Assembly: GCF_001189915.1 (NCBI RefSeq)
Contig: NZ_LFLS01000009.1
Span: forward strand, 94,097-158,096
Direction of reading: 5' to 3'
Length of the DNA: 64,000 nucleotides
DNA from: Herbaspirillum autotrophicum
Lineage (GTDB): Bacteria; Pseudomonadota; Gammaproteobacteria; Burkholderiales; Burkholderiaceae_D
The notes under the pieces are model-generated. The model did no database searches, was not told the origin of the DNA, and saw only the letters and a list, made by a program, of their open reading frames with translations. Shown one piece after another: positions 49,230 to 58,633 of the stretch. Each line of letters begins with the position of its first letter. Positions within the stretch are counted from its first letter, which is position 1. Both the position numbers and the translations under genes were made by a program.

Positions 49230-49326
49230 AAATTAGGTTGCCGGGGGCTTCAGCGATTATCATTGATGCCTCGATTATAGTGGCGTCAGGAAATCGCGTC
49301 AGATTGCGCCGAATTTTGTTTTTACG

Positions 49327-50307
49327 ATGAAAAAACTGTTTACTACTTGCATATTGCTGGCACTCGTATTCGCGAGCCTGGCCGCTTACTGGGTCAGCCA
49401 GCCAATTCTGGCCGGCGGCAGCGCGCCAGTCGCATTCACGATTGAGCCGGGCAGCGGCATGACCGGCGCGGCGCAGGAAATTGCCGACGCCGGGGCGCCG
49501 CTCAATCCCTTGCTGTTTGCCTTGCTGGCGCGCGCCAGCGGCAAAGGCAACCGGATCAAGGCCGGCAGCTACGAACTGAAAGCCGGCACCACGCCGCTCA
49601 AGTTACTGGACCAACTGGTACGCGGCGAATTTGCGCAAGAGTCGCTGACCATCATCGAGGGCTGGTCGTTCCGCCAGATGCGCCTGGCGATTGCCGCCCA
49701 TCCCGGCCTCAAGCATGACTCCAAAGACCTGACCGATGCCGAACTGCTGGCCCGGATCAGCGGTGAATATGCCGTGGCGGAAGGGTTGTTCTTTCCCGAC
49801 ACCTATCTGTTTGCCAAGGGCGCCAGCGATTTTCAGATTTACCGCCAGGCCTATTCCCTGATGAGCAAGCGTCTGGACGAAGCCTGGTCGCGTCGCGATT
49901 TGTCGCTGCCGTACCGCACGCCGTATGAGGCATTGGTGATGGCCTCGATCGTGGAAAAGGAAACCGGACAGAAATCGGAGCGCGGCATGGTGGCCGGCGT
50001 GTTCGTCAATCGCTTGCGCACCGGCATGTTGCTGCAAACCGACCCGACCGTGATTTACGGCATGGGCGAACGTTATCGCGGCGTCATTCGCAAGAGCGAC
50101 CTGACCACGGATACGCCTTACAACACCTACACCCGAAAAGGCTTGCCGCCGACACCGATTGCCTTGCCCGGGGCGGCTTCGCTGGCAGCGGCCATGAATC
50201 CTGATAAAACCGAGGCGCTTTATTTCGTCGCCCGCGGTGACGGTACCAGCCATTTTTCAGGTAGCCTTGGTGAACACAATCAGGCGGTCAATAAATATCT
50301 GCGCTGA
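49327..50307 (+). CDS. mltG: Endolytic murein transglycosylase MltG
   Basis: A 326-aa inner-membrane enzyme that cuts nascent peptidoglycan strands. It has an N-terminal TM segment (about residues 5-25), a LysM-like region (AGSYELKAGTTPLKLLDQLVRG) and the YceG domain with the catalytic Glu in MASIVEKETG, followed by LQTDPTVIYGMG and YNTYTRKGLPPTPIALPG. First of the conserved run mltG-tmk-holB-pilZ. Confidence 0.96.
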   Translation: MKKLFTTCILLALVFASLAAYWVSQPILAGGSAPVAFTIEPGSGMTGAAQEIADAGAPLNPLLFALLARASGKGNRIKAGSYELKAGTTPLKLLDQLVRGEFAQESLTIIEGWSFRQMRLAIAAHPGLKHDSKDLTDAELLARISGEYAVAEGLFFPDTYLFAKGASDFQIYRQAYSLMSKRLDEAWSRRDLSLPYRTPYEALVMASIVEKETGQKSERGMVAGVFVNRLRTGMLLQTDPTVIYGMGERYRGVIRKSDLTTDTPYNTYTRKGLPPTPIALPGAASLAAAMNPDKTEALYFVARGDGTSHFSGSLGEHNQAVNKYLR

Positions 50308-50450
50308 TTTTTTTTGCAATCGGCATCATTTCCCTATTTCAGTGATGGCCGTTGTCAGCCGTGTTGCCCTGGCGGCACGTTGACAGCAACGGTCATCGGT
50401 TTCACAGCATATCTGCCGGTCGTTGCATGACCGGCTTCCTCGGGACTAGC

Positions 50451-51059
50451 ATGGCATCAGGCAAATTCATTACATTCGAAGGTATCGACGGCGCCGGCAA
50501 GTCGACCCATATTGCCTTCGTCGCGGACGTGTTGCGCGCGCAGGGGCATACGGTGGTGACCACGCGCGAACCGGGCGGCACCGAACTCGGCGAGACCCTG
50601 CGCAATCTGTTGCTGCACCACAAAATGCATCTGGAAACCGAAGCCTTGCTGATGTTCGCGGCGCGCCGTGAACATGTGGCGCAAGTGATTGCCCCGGCGC
50701 TGGAACGTGGCGACTGGGTCATTTCGGATCGCTTCACCGATGCCAGCTTTGCCTATCAGGGCGGCGGTCGCAAGCTGGCGCTGGAAAAGCTCAACATTCT
50801 GGAGCAATGGGTGCATCCCGATTTGCAACCTGATCTGACGCTGCTGTTTGACGTGCCGCTGGAAGTGGCGCGGGCGCGTCTCGATGCGGAACGGGCGCTG
50901 GACAAGTTCGAGCAAGAGAAGGCCGACTTCTTTGCCGCCACGCGCGCCGAGTACCTGCGTCGTGCCGCCGAATTTCCGCAGCGCTTCCGGGTGATCGATT
51001 CGACCCGGCCGATTGCCGGGATTCAGGTGTTGCTGCAACAAATTCTGGCACAGCTCTGA
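50451..51059 (+). CDS. tmk: Thymidylate kinase
   Basis: Phosphorylates dTMP to dTDP. A 202-aa P-loop kinase: [11 protein letters not shown] (Walker A), the DR(F/Y) motif [16 protein letters not shown] and [13 protein letters not shown] chose [14 protein letters not shown] as start; upstream in-frame codons are non-conserved. It sits between mltG and holB as in many proteobacteria. Confidence 0.97.
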   Translation: MASGKFITFEGIDGAGKSTHIAFVADVLRAQGHTVVTTREPGGTELGETLRNLLLHHKMHLETEALLMFAARREHVAQVIAPALERGDWVISDRFTDASFAYQGGGRKLALEKLNILEQWVHPDLQPDLTLLFDVPLEVARARLDAERALDKFEQEKADFFAATRAEYLRRAAEFPQRFRVIDSTRPIAGIQVLLQQILAQL

Positions 51060-51105
51060 TGGCAGGCTGGCCGACACCACACAAGACGGAACACGACCAA
51101 CACGC

Positions 51106-52134
51106 ATGAGCAATACATTACTTCCCTGGCAAAACGACAGTTGGCAGCAATTGCAGCAGTTGCGTGAACGCTTGCCGCACGCGATTCTGTTTTACGGCAC
51201 CGAAGGCATCGGCAAGACCGCCTTTGCCGAAGCATTCGCGCAATCGCTGTTGTGCGAAGCGCCGCTGGCCGAAGGGCATGCCTGCGGCACCTGCGCGTCG
51301 TGCGGCTGGTTCTCGCAATACAATCATCCGGATTACCGCCGCGTGCGGCCGGAAATTCTGGATGGCGAAGATGGCGATGCCGAGGGCGACGCCGAAGAAA
51401 AGAAAAGCGCCAAGGCCAGCAAGGCGCCGTCCAAGGAAATCAAGATCGATCAGATCCGGGCGCTGGCGGATTTCATGAATGTCTCGACGCACCGCTCGGG
51501 TATGCGCGTGGTGGTGCTCTATCCGGCCGAAGCCCTCAACACGGCCGCTGCCAACTCGTTGCTCAAGACCCTGGAAGAACCGCCGCCGGGCACCATGTTC
51601 TTGCTGGTCGCCAATCGGCTGGATCGGTTGCTGCCGACCATCTTGTCGCGCTGTCGCAAATTTGCGCTGGGGTTGCCGACCCATGCCCAGGGCTTGCAAT
51701 GGCTGCAGGAGCAAGGGGTCAAGAATCCCGAAGTCTGGTTGTCGGAGCAGGGCGGGGCACCGCTGGCGGCGTTTCAGGCGGCGCAAGGCGATAGTCGCGA
51801 GGTGATGGATGAGTTGCTGCGCATGCTGGCGCAACCCGGCATCGATGGCGCGCTCAAGAATGCCGAACGCTTGCAGAAAACACCGTTGTCGGAAGTGGTT
51901 GGCTGGGTGCAGCGCTGGTTATATGACTTGTTCTGTCTGAAGTCCGGTACCGCAATCCGCTATTACCCGCGCTATGGCAAGGAACTGGCGGCACTGGCAG
52001 CACGCGTGGATACGCTGGCAGTGGCAAGTGCACTGAAATCCGTGGGCGACCGCCGCCGGATTGCCGATCATCCGTTGTCCGCGCGCTTGTTTCTGGAAGA
52101 GATGTTGCTGGAATACAGCGCGCTGTTTGCCTGA
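51106..52134 (+). CDS. holB: DNA polymerase III delta' subunit
   Basis: Clamp-loader subunit of 342 aa. AAA+ core with a P-loop-like GTEGIGKTAFAEAF, the zinc cluster CEAPLAEGHACGTCASC, an acidic/lysine-rich linker (about 83-105: DGEDGDAEGDAEEKKSAK) and SRC-type LSRCRKFALGLP. The start is MSNTLLPWQND. It is followed by pilZ after 44 bp. Confidence 0.95.
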   Translation: MSNTLLPWQNDSWQQLQQLRERLPHAILFYGTEGIGKTAFAEAFAQSLLCEAPLAEGHACGTCASCGWFSQYNHPDYRRVRPEILDGEDGDAEGDAEEKKSAKASKAPSKEIKIDQIRALADFMNVSTHRSGMRVVVLYPAEALNTAAANSLLKTLEEPPPGTMFLLVANRLDRLLPTILSRCRKFALGLPTHAQGLQWLQEQGVKNPEVWLSEQGGAPLAAFQAAQGDSREVMDELLRMLAQPGIDGALKNAERLQKTPLSEVVGWVQRWLYDLFCLKSGTAIRYYPRYGKELAALAARVDTLAVASALKSVGDRRRIADHPLSARLFLEEMLLEYSALFA

Positions 52135-52178
52135 ATCTGTTGTGACCTGCATCTTTGCATTGACTACAAGGAGTCCGG

Positions 52179-52586
52179 ATGAGCGAATCGAATCTGCCCG
52201 GGTCTGCTGCCCCGGTTGCCAATGGCAGCAATCACGCCAACGGTGCGGCACGCCCCGTCGTGCTGTCTTTGCACATCAAGGAGCGCAGCAGTCTGCAGGC
52301 GGCTTACATGCCGTTTCTCCATAACGGCGGATTGTTCCTCGCCGGCGCCAAGGGCTATCAGATGGGCGATGATATTTATCTGCAGCTGACACTGCCGGAG
52401 GATACCCAAAAGTATCCCATCGCCGGTAAAGTGGCGTGGCTGACGCCGGCCGGCGCCGTCAACAACCGGGCGCAGGGAATCGGCATTCATTTTCCGGCGG
52501 AAGGCAAAGGCGTGGAAGCCCGGGTCAGGATTGAAGCATTGCTGGCCGGAGCACAACAGGCAATCCATCCCGGTCATACCTTGTAG
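52179..52586 (+). CDS. pilZ: PilZ domain protein of type IV pili
   Basis: A 135-aa protein with a single PilZ domain (about residues 25-120: VVLSLHIKERSSLQAAYMPFLHNGGLFL, GKVAWLTP). Like the founding PilZ of type IV pilus assembly, it lacks the RxxxR and DxSxxG c-di-GMP motifs, so it probably acts through PilB/FimX-like partners and not by binding c-di-GMP. The N-terminal 25 residues are low-complexity. AAGGAG precedes the ATG. In most relatives tatD would come next; here 8.4 kb intervenes. Confidence 0.93.
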   Translation: MSESNLPGSAAPVANGSNHANGAARPVVLSLHIKERSSLQAAYMPFLHNGGLFLAGAKGYQMGDDIYLQLTLPEDTQKYPIAGKVAWLTPAGAVNNRAQGIGIHFPAEGKGVEARVRIEALLAGAQQAIHPGHTL

Positions 52587-52625
52587 TTTCTGTTTTCTTT
52601 TTTTTGTATTTTTCATTGACTTCGC

Positions 52626-53129
52626 ATGCAACCGACTTACACCCACCGCATCGCGCGCCAGCAAGATCTGGCCGCCATCGTTGACATCTATAACAGCACG
52701 GTGGCGTCGCGCCAGGTTACCGCCGATACCGAGCCGGTGACGCTGGCATCGCGTCAGGTCTGGTTTGACGACCATGTACCGGACCGCCGGCCGTTGTGGG
52801 TGGCCGAGCAGGATGGGGTGATCATCGGCTGGCTGTCGTTCTCCAATTTCTATGGCCGTCCGGCCTATTCAGGGACCGCCGAGCTGTCGATCTATATTCA
52901 CGAAAGTGCGCGCGGGCAGGGGTTGGGACGCTACTTTCTGGAGCGGGCAATTGCCATGGCGCCGGCGGTGGCGGTGCATACCTTGCTGGGGTTTGTATTC
53001 GGTCACAATACGCCGAGCCTGAAACTGTTTGAAGCCTTCGGCTTTGAACGCTGGGCCGACATGCCGCGGGTGGCGACACTCGATGGTATCGAACGCGATC
53101 TGGTGATTCTCGGAAAACGCGTGGCCTGA
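52626..53129 (+). CDS. Phosphinothricin N-acetyltransferase-like GNAT
   Basis: A 167-aa acetyltransferase. Blocks: AAIVDIYNSTVASRQVTADTEPV, WLSFSNFYGRPAYSGTAELSIYI, and the acetyl-CoA loop ARGQGLGRYFL. It is close to YncA/MnaT and bar-type enzymes, which acetylate methionine sulfone or sulfoximine-like amino acids and phosphinothricin. First gene beyond pilZ. Confidence 0.9.
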   Translation: MQPTYTHRIARQQDLAAIVDIYNSTVASRQVTADTEPVTLASRQVWFDDHVPDRRPLWVAEQDGVIIGWLSFSNFYGRPAYSGTAELSIYIHESARGQGLGRYFLERAIAMAPAVAVHTLLGFVFGHNTPSLKLFEAFGFERWADMPRVATLDGIERDLVILGKRVA

Positions 53130-53144
53130 AGCCGGGCACATCAC

Positions 53145-53172
53145 GAGAATAGTTTCTCATTGGAAACTATTC
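53145..53172 (+). promoter_or_regulatory. Fur-box-like inverted repeat 1
   Basis: GAATAGTTTC (53147-53156) and GAAACTATTC (53163-53172) are a perfect 10-bp inverted repeat with a 6-nt spacer; within it GAGAATAGTTTCTCATT is similar to betaproteobacterial Fur sites. It could also serve as a hairpin ending the GNAT transcript. Confidence 0.5.
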
Positions 53173-53227
53173 GTTGCTTTTCGGCTCAAAGGCCGCCGTT
53201 GCGCTTGCAGAGATGGATGTAAATAGT

Positions 53228-53250
53228 AATAATTCTCATTTTGAATTATT
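53228..53250 (+). promoter_or_regulatory. Fur-box-like inverted repeat 2 upstream of fecI
   Basis: AATAATTC (53228-53235) and GAATTATT (53243-53250) form a perfect 8-bp inverted repeat around TCATTTT, AT-rich and Fur-like (ATTCTCATT). It ends 16 bp before the sigma factor gene. Confidence 0.5.
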
Positions 53251-53265
53251 CGCTGATTCCATCTC

Positions 53266-53775
53266 ATGTCTTCCGGCGCCCACAATGTTCTCCTGACGCA
53301 GTTGTATGACGCACATCACGACTGGCTGCTAGGCTGGTTGCGGCACCGTCTCGGCTGCCGCCATGATGCCGCCGATCTGACGCAAGATACCTTCATTCAA
53401 GTGGTGGCCGCGCGCAATGTGGAAGAGATCATCGCGCCGCGCGCTTTTCTGGCAACGCTGGCCAAACGCGTGTTGTACAACTTCTGGCGGCGGCGCGACA
53501 TCGAACGTGCTTATCTGGAAGAGCTGGCACGCTTTCCGGAAGCCTTTGCGCCATCGCAGGAAGATCGCGCACTGGTGCTGGAAGCCTTGCAACAGATCGA
53601 TCTGGCGCTCAGCAGCCTGACCCCGAAGGTGCGTCAGGTGTTCTTGCTGAGCCAGTTGCAGGAACTCACCTACAGCGAAATCAGCGCCCAACTGGCGATG
53701 CCGGTGATTACCGTGCGTCGTTACATGACGCAGGCCATGCGTGCCTGCTGGCTGGCCGCGGACTTGCAGGCGTGA
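53266..53775 (+). CDS. fecI: FecI-like ECF sigma factor
   Basis: A 169-aa ECF sigma factor of the iron-starvation group. Region 2 reads DWLLGWLRHRLGCRHDAADLTQDTFIQVVA, region 4 reads LTPKVRQVFLLSQLQELTYSEISAQLAMPVITVRRYMTQAM. It directs RNA polymerase to siderophore-receptor genes when released by FecR. It has Fur-like boxes upstream and its stop overlaps fecR (GTGA), as is usual for such modules. Confidence 0.93.
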   Translation: MSSGAHNVLLTQLYDAHHDWLLGWLRHRLGCRHDAADLTQDTFIQVVAARNVEEIIAPRAFLATLAKRVLYNFWRRRDIERAYLEELARFPEAFAPSQEDRALVLEALQQIDLALSSLTPKVRQVFLLSQLQELTYSEISAQLAMPVITVRRYMTQAMRACWLAADLQA

Positions 53776-54782
53776 GCGCCGGCATGAGCGGGCGGCTCAA
53801 CCGCAACAGCAATGAAGCGCTGGATAATCCGCATGCGGAACAGGCCATCGAATGGATGGTGCTGTTCCGTTCCGGCGATGCTACCCCTGAAGACTATCAA
53901 CGCTTTTCTGCCTGGAGCGCGGCCGATCCGCGCAATGCCCAGATCTGGGAACGCATGCAGGGTGTATTGCAACGCTCGTTTGCGCCGGTGCGTGAAGTCA
54001 ACCAGCGCACACCGGGCCAAGCCGAGGCGGTCGAACGCATTGTGCTGCGACCTGCAAGCTCACCCGTCCGGCGCAAGGTTTTGCGCGGGGCGCTGGTGTT
54101 TGCCGCCACCGGTATCGCGACCGGCATGCTGGTCAATCGCTCGCTGCCACTGGCAGCCTTGCGCGCCGACTTGCGCACCGGCACCGGCCAGCGCAAAAGC
54201 TTTACGCTGCCGGATGGCAGCACGCTGGTGCTCAATGCGCGCTCGGCGGCCGATATCGATTTCAGTCATGGCATGCGTCGGGTGCGGCTGCATCAGGGCG
54301 AGCTGATCGCCACCGTGGTGGCCGATGCCAGCCGGCCCTTCGTGATCGAAACCGAACACGGCACGGCGCAGGCACTCGGCACCAAATTTCTGGTGCGGCG
54401 TGAAACTGAACAGACGCTGGCGCTGGTGCTGGAGCACAGCATCCGGATCAGCAACGGCGCGCAGGAACAAGTGCTGCGCACCGGCGAGTTGGCATGGTTC
54501 AACGCTGACGGCATCACGCGCGTGGCCGGCGATAGCAGCGCCAGGGCGGCCTGGGCCGATGGCATGCTGGTGGCCAATGACGAAACGCTGGCGGCGGTGA
54601 TTGATGCCTTGCGCGCCTATCGCAAAGGCTTCATCCGCGTGTCACCGGCGGCGGCGCGCCTGCGCGTGCTGGGCGCGTTCCCGCTTGACGATACCGATAA
54701 TGTCTTGCGTTCGCTGGAGCAAACCATGCCGATCAGCGTGCGCAACTTCGGCAATGTGCTGGTGATGATCGACGTGCGATAA
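53772..54782 (+). CDS. fecR: FecR-like anti-sigma factor/sensor
   Basis: A 336-aa inner-membrane protein. The cytosolic N-terminal part binds FecI (AIEWMVLFRSGDATPEDYQRFSAWSAADPRNAQIWERM), a TM segment lies at about 108-126 (GALVFAATGIATGMLVN), and the periplasmic FecR domain follows (GQRKSFTLPDGSTLVLNARSAADIDF ... RLHQGELIATV) with a C-terminal STN-like region (DALRAYRKGFIRVSPAAARLRVLGAFPL). The GTG start overlaps the fecI stop; ATG at 53784 is an alternative. Confidence 0.92.
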   Translation: MSAGMSGRLNRNSNEALDNPHAEQAIEWMVLFRSGDATPEDYQRFSAWSAADPRNAQIWERMQGVLQRSFAPVREVNQRTPGQAEAVERIVLRPASSPVRRKVLRGALVFAATGIATGMLVNRSLPLAALRADLRTGTGQRKSFTLPDGSTLVLNARSAADIDFSHGMRRVRLHQGELIATVVADASRPFVIETEHGTAQALGTKFLVRRETEQTLALVLEHSIRISNGAQEQVLRTGELAWFNADGITRVAGDSSARAAWADGMLVANDETLAAVIDALRAYRKGFIRVSPAAARLRVLGAFPLDDTDNVLRSLEQTMPISVRNFGNVLVMIDVR

Positions 54783-54885
54783 ATCGCATGAAAAAAATAA
54801 TCGATTTTTTTGCTGGCGGATGATCACTTTTTGCAACCTCACGTTACCCCCTCTGTAGACATCCATATTTGAGGGAGTAACCGAC

Positions 54886-57315
54886 ATGCATCAGCGTTTC
54901 TCATTGCAACCCCGCGTTCTGGTGGTTGCGGTCTCGGCGGCGTGCGCCGTTTTCTGTGCACAGCCGGTGTTGGCGCAGACCACATCAGCGACATCTGCCA
55001 GCAGCGCCGCAGCGGCGCGCCAGTATCAACTGGCGGCCGGGCCCCTCGGTGTGACGCTGACGCAGATCGCGCAGCAAAGCGAGCAGGCCATTGCCGTCGA
55101 TCCGGAACTGGTGCGGGGTCGTCAGGCACCTGCCATCACTGGCACTTTCACCGCCGAGCAAGCGGTGCGACAAGCCATCGGCAACAGCGACCTGCAATTG
55201 TTGCAAACGGCCAATGGCACGCTGACCCTCAGGCGCAGTGAGGCCGGCAGCGGCGCAGCGGCGGGGGCCAGCCTGCCATTGATCAGTGTCACCGGCGTGC
55301 GCGAAACCGAGCGCGCGACCGGTCCGGTCGGTGGCTATGTGGCGCGCCGCAGTGCTTCCAGCACCAAGACCGATACGCCGATTCTGGAAACGCCGCAATC
55401 GATCAGCGTCGTCACCCGTGAAGAAATCCGCGACCGCGGTGCGAATGGGATTGATGAGGCATTGGCCTATACCGCCGGCGTGATGGCTGCCGGTTATGGC
55501 AATGATCCGCGTTCGGACTGGCTGCTGGTGCGCGGTTTCGTACCGACCCGTTTCCTCGACGGCCTGGCGCTGCCGGTCGGTTCTTACGTCACCGAGAGCC
55601 GTTTTGAACCGTATGGCCTGGAACGGCTGGAAGTGTTGAAAGGCCCATCCTCCGGCTTGTATGGACAGGTGCCGCCGGGCGGCATGGTCAGCATGATCAG
55701 CAAACGTCCGACCGATGAACCCTTGCATGAAATTGAAGTGCAGGTCGGCACTTACGGCCAGAAACAAGTCGCTGTTGATCTGTCTGGTCCGGTCAATGAC
55801 GACAAGACCGTGCTGTATCGCCTGACCGCGCTGGTACGTGACAGCGATGCGCAGGTCGATCAGGTCAAGGACAAGCGTTACTTCATTGCCCCCAGCGTCA
55901 CCTTGCGCCCGAATGCCGATACCGATATCACGTTCCTGGCGCGCTTCCAGAAAGCCGACACCAACGGCATCGGCAGCGCCAGTTTCTTGCCCGGAGCCGG
56001 CACCCGTGATTACAATCCTTACGGCCAGATTTCGCGCCATCTGAACACCGGCGAGCCGGGCTATGACTACTATCGCAAGGATATGGCGTCGCTCGGTTAT
56101 GCGTTCGAACATCGCTTCAACGACACGCTGACTTTCCGCCAAAATCTGCGTTACAGCGAAACCAGTCTGGATCACAGCGCAGTCTATGGTTGCGGCTTGA
56201 GCGCAGATTTCCGTACCCTTAAACGCTGTCTGTTCCCGGTCAGTGAAAAAGCCAACAGTCTGACCCTCGATAATCAGTTGGAAGCCAGGCTGACTACCGG
56301 CCCGGTGCGACATACCTTGCTGGCAGGTGCGGATTACAGTGCGCTGAAGGATGACTATTCTTCCGCATATAGTTCGACCATGCCGACATTGGATATCTTC
56401 AACCCGGTGTATGGCGCAAAAATTGTCACGCCGGCATTCACCAATCATACGATTACGAAACAAAAGCAATTCGGGCTGTATCTGCAAGACCAGATCAAGC
56501 TCGATCAGTGGATTCTGACCGCCAGTACCCGCCATGACTGGGTGCGCAGCAAGACCGATGACGTTATTACACCGTCAAAAAGCACGTCGCAAAACGATCA
56601 GGCATTTTCGGGGCGGCTCGGCTTGAATTATGTATTTGATTCCGGCATCAGCCCCTACATTGCCTATTCGCGTTCGTTTCAGGCTAACGGCGGCATCGAT
56701 TTTTCCGGCACCGCACTGAAACCGACCACTGCCAATCAGACCGAAGCCGGCATCAAGTATCAGCCGCCGGGCACCACCAATCTGGTGACATTGGCGTTGT
56801 ATGACCTGACCCAAAACAATAGCGTGACGATGGACCCGGCTACGTTTCAGAATGTCCAGATTGGCCAGACCCGGGTCCGTGGCGTGGAATTGGAAGGCAA
56901 GACGTCACCGTTGCCAGGACTGCGTTTGATGGCTTCGTATGCGTACACCAATTCACGCATTCTGGTCAGTGCCAATCCGGCCGAAGTCAACCGGCCAATA
57001 CCGCTGGTGCCGAAACAGCAGGCAACCGCAGGTGCGGATTATGTGATCCAGTCGGGACCGTTGGCGCGTTTGGGCTTCGGCGGTGCAGTACGTTATGTCG
57101 GCAACCATGTCGGTTACAACAAAGTGGATAGCTCGGAAACCGCTGGTTACCTGCTGTTCGATGCGTCGCTGCGTTACACCATCGAACGTTGGACTCTGCA
57201 ACTCAACGCCATGAACTTGCTGGACAAGCGTTACGTGTCCGCTTGCGACAATGCAAATTCTTGTTATTACGGAAACGCACGTACCGTCAATCTGACCGCA
57301 CGTTATGAATGGTAG
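54886..57315 (+). CDS. TonB-dependent siderophore receptor with signalling domain
   Basis: An 809-aa outer-membrane transducer. A signal peptide (about 1-30) is followed by an STN secretin-like domain (about 46-115: QYQLAAGPLGVTLTQIAQQSEQAIAVDP) that signals to FecR, a plug (ETPQSISVVTREEIRDRG, VLKGPSSGLYGQVPPGGMVSMISKRP) and a 22-strand barrel ending LLDKRYVSACDNANSCYYGNARTVNLTARYEW, with a terminal aromatic residue. This is a ferrichrome/hydroxamate-like (FhuA/FpvA) type; ligand specificity is inferred. A ribosome-binding site GAGGGAG lies upstream. Confidence 0.94.
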   Translation: MHQRFSLQPRVLVVAVSAACAVFCAQPVLAQTTSATSASSAAAARQYQLAAGPLGVTLTQIAQQSEQAIAVDPELVRGRQAPAITGTFTAEQAVRQAIGNSDLQLLQTANGTLTLRRSEAGSGAAAGASLPLISVTGVRETERATGPVGGYVARRSASSTKTDTPILETPQSISVVTREEIRDRGANGIDEALAYTAGVMAAGYGNDPRSDWLLVRGFVPTRFLDGLALPVGSYVTESRFEPYGLERLEVLKGPSSGLYGQVPPGGMVSMISKRPTDEPLHEIEVQVGTYGQKQVAVDLSGPVNDDKTVLYRLTALVRDSDAQVDQVKDKRYFIAPSVTLRPNADTDITFLARFQKADTNGIGSASFLPGAGTRDYNPYGQISRHLNTGEPGYDYYRKDMASLGYAFEHRFNDTLTFRQNLRYSETSLDHSAVYGCGLSADFRTLKRCLFPVSEKANSLTLDNQLEARLTTGPVRHTLLAGADYSALKDDYSSAYSSTMPTLDIFNPVYGAKIVTPAFTNHTITKQKQFGLYLQDQIKLDQWILTASTRHDWVRSKTDDVITPSKSTSQNDQAFSGRLGLNYVFDSGISPYIAYSRSFQANGGIDFSGTALKPTTANQTEAGIKYQPPGTTNLVTLALYDLTQNNSVTMDPATFQNVQIGQTRVRGVELEGKTSPLPGLRLMASYAYTNSRILVSANPAEVNRPIPLVPKQQATAGADYVIQSGPLARLGFGGAVRYVGNHVGYNKVDSSETAGYLLFDASLRYTIERWTLQLNAMNLLDKRYVSACDNANSCYYGNARTVNLTARYEW

Positions 57316-57353
57316 TGCGCAGTGGCGGGAATAATCAGCATGAGGCATAAGGC

Positions 57354-58490
57354 ATGAACAATGCTGTATTCAAGCGCTGGCATGTAGTGCACACCTGGAC
57401 CAGTCTGATTTGCACGGCATTTCTGTTGTTGCTGTGCGTGACCGGTTTGCCGTTGATTTTTCATCATGAAATCGATCACGCGCTCGGCAATGCGGTCGAA
57501 GCGCCGCCGATGCCGGCGGCGACGCCGCATGTCGCGCTCGACGAACTGGCGCGGCAAGCCCGTGCACGCCGTGCCGGCGAGGTGATTCAGTATCTGATCT
57601 GGGAGCGTGACGAGCCGGACAGCGCCATGCTGGTCATGGCGCCACGGCCGGATACGCATCCCGACGCCACGCAAACGCTGGTGTCGGATGTGCGTACCGG
57701 TCAGGTGCTGGGACAGCCGCCATCGCGCACGCTGACCTTTGTCTTGCTCAAGCTGCACACCGACATGTTCGCCGGTTTGCCGGGCAAGCTGTTTCTTGGC
57801 TTCATGGGCCTGCTGTTTCTGGCGTCGGTCATCTCCGGCGTGGTGGTGTACGGGCCGCTGATGCGCAAGCTTGATTTCGGCGAGGTGCGCGCCGATCGCG
57901 GTCGCCGTATTCGCTGGCTCGATCTGCATAATCTGCTCGGTATTGCGACCTTGGTCTGGGTGCTGGTGGTCGGCTTTACCGGTGTGATCAGCACGCTGGC
58001 CGATGTCGTGTTGCAAGCCTGGCGCAATGACCAGTTGGCGGAAATGGTGGCGGCCTACAAAGACAGTCCGGTGGTATTGCCGCAAGCCTCGCTGGATCTG
58101 GCGGCGCGCAATGCCAAAGCTGCGGCGCCGGGTATGGAGCCTTCGTTCATCGCCTTTCCCGGCACCAATTTTTCCAGTGCGCATCATTACGCCTTCTTCA
58201 TGCGCGGCGATACGCCATTGACTGCCAATCTGCTCAAACCGGTGCTGGTCGATGCGGTGACCGGCGTGGTGACCGACAGTCGCGATTTGCCGTGGTACGT
58301 GAGTGCGATCCTGATCGCCAAGCCGTTGCACTTTGGCGATTACGCCGGATTGCCGCTCAAGCTGCTGTGGGCAGTGCTGGATGTGCTGGCCATCATCGTG
58401 CTCGGCAGCGGCTTGTATCTGTGGCTGGCGCGCCGCAAGGGACGCCGCGAGCGGCTGCGTCATCTGGCCGACAGCGCGATGGTGAAATGA
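57354..58490 (+). CDS. PepSY-associated transmembrane protein
   Basis: A 378-aa inner-membrane protein with four TM helices: near residues 13-33, in LPGKLFLGFMGLLFLASVISGVVVYGPLM, in LLGIATLVWVLVVGFTGVIST, and at the C terminus (LLWAVLDVLAIIVLGSGLYLWL). Such proteins accompany TonB siderophore receptors and some, like FoxB, help reduce siderophore iron. It follows the receptor gene by 38 bp and is the last of the fecI-fecR-receptor-PepSY operon. Confidence 0.9.
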   Translation: MNNAVFKRWHVVHTWTSLICTAFLLLLCVTGLPLIFHHEIDHALGNAVEAPPMPAATPHVALDELARQARARRAGEVIQYLIWERDEPDSAMLVMAPRPDTHPDATQTLVSDVRTGQVLGQPPSRTLTFVLLKLHTDMFAGLPGKLFLGFMGLLFLASVISGVVVYGPLMRKLDFGEVRADRGRRIRWLDLHNLLGIATLVWVLVVGFTGVISTLADVVLQAWRNDQLAEMVAAYKDSPVVLPQASLDLAARNAKAAAPGMEPSFIAFPGTNFSSAHHYAFFMRGDTPLTANLLKPVLVDAVTGVVTDSRDLPWYVSAILIAKPLHFGDYAGLPLKLLWAVLDVLAIIVLGSGLYLWLARRKGRRERLRHLADSAMVK

Positions 58491-58633
58491 CATTGCACCA
58501 ATCTGGTTCGGCCGCATCGCCGCCAGCTTGCAATACGGACAAGTCCGGCGCCGTGGCGGGCAGATAGTAACTGTACGCATTTTATCCATGGCGCACGCGC
58601 GGCTATGCATGAAATGAGTTCTATAATCTGTAC

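Noticed and set aside
54985..56535. Long minus-strand frame (516 codons) opposite the TonB receptor, and a similar one at 57303-58610 opposite the PepSY gene
   Set aside because: Composition is rich in Arg, Gln and His with no domain; both are antisense shadows of clear genes.
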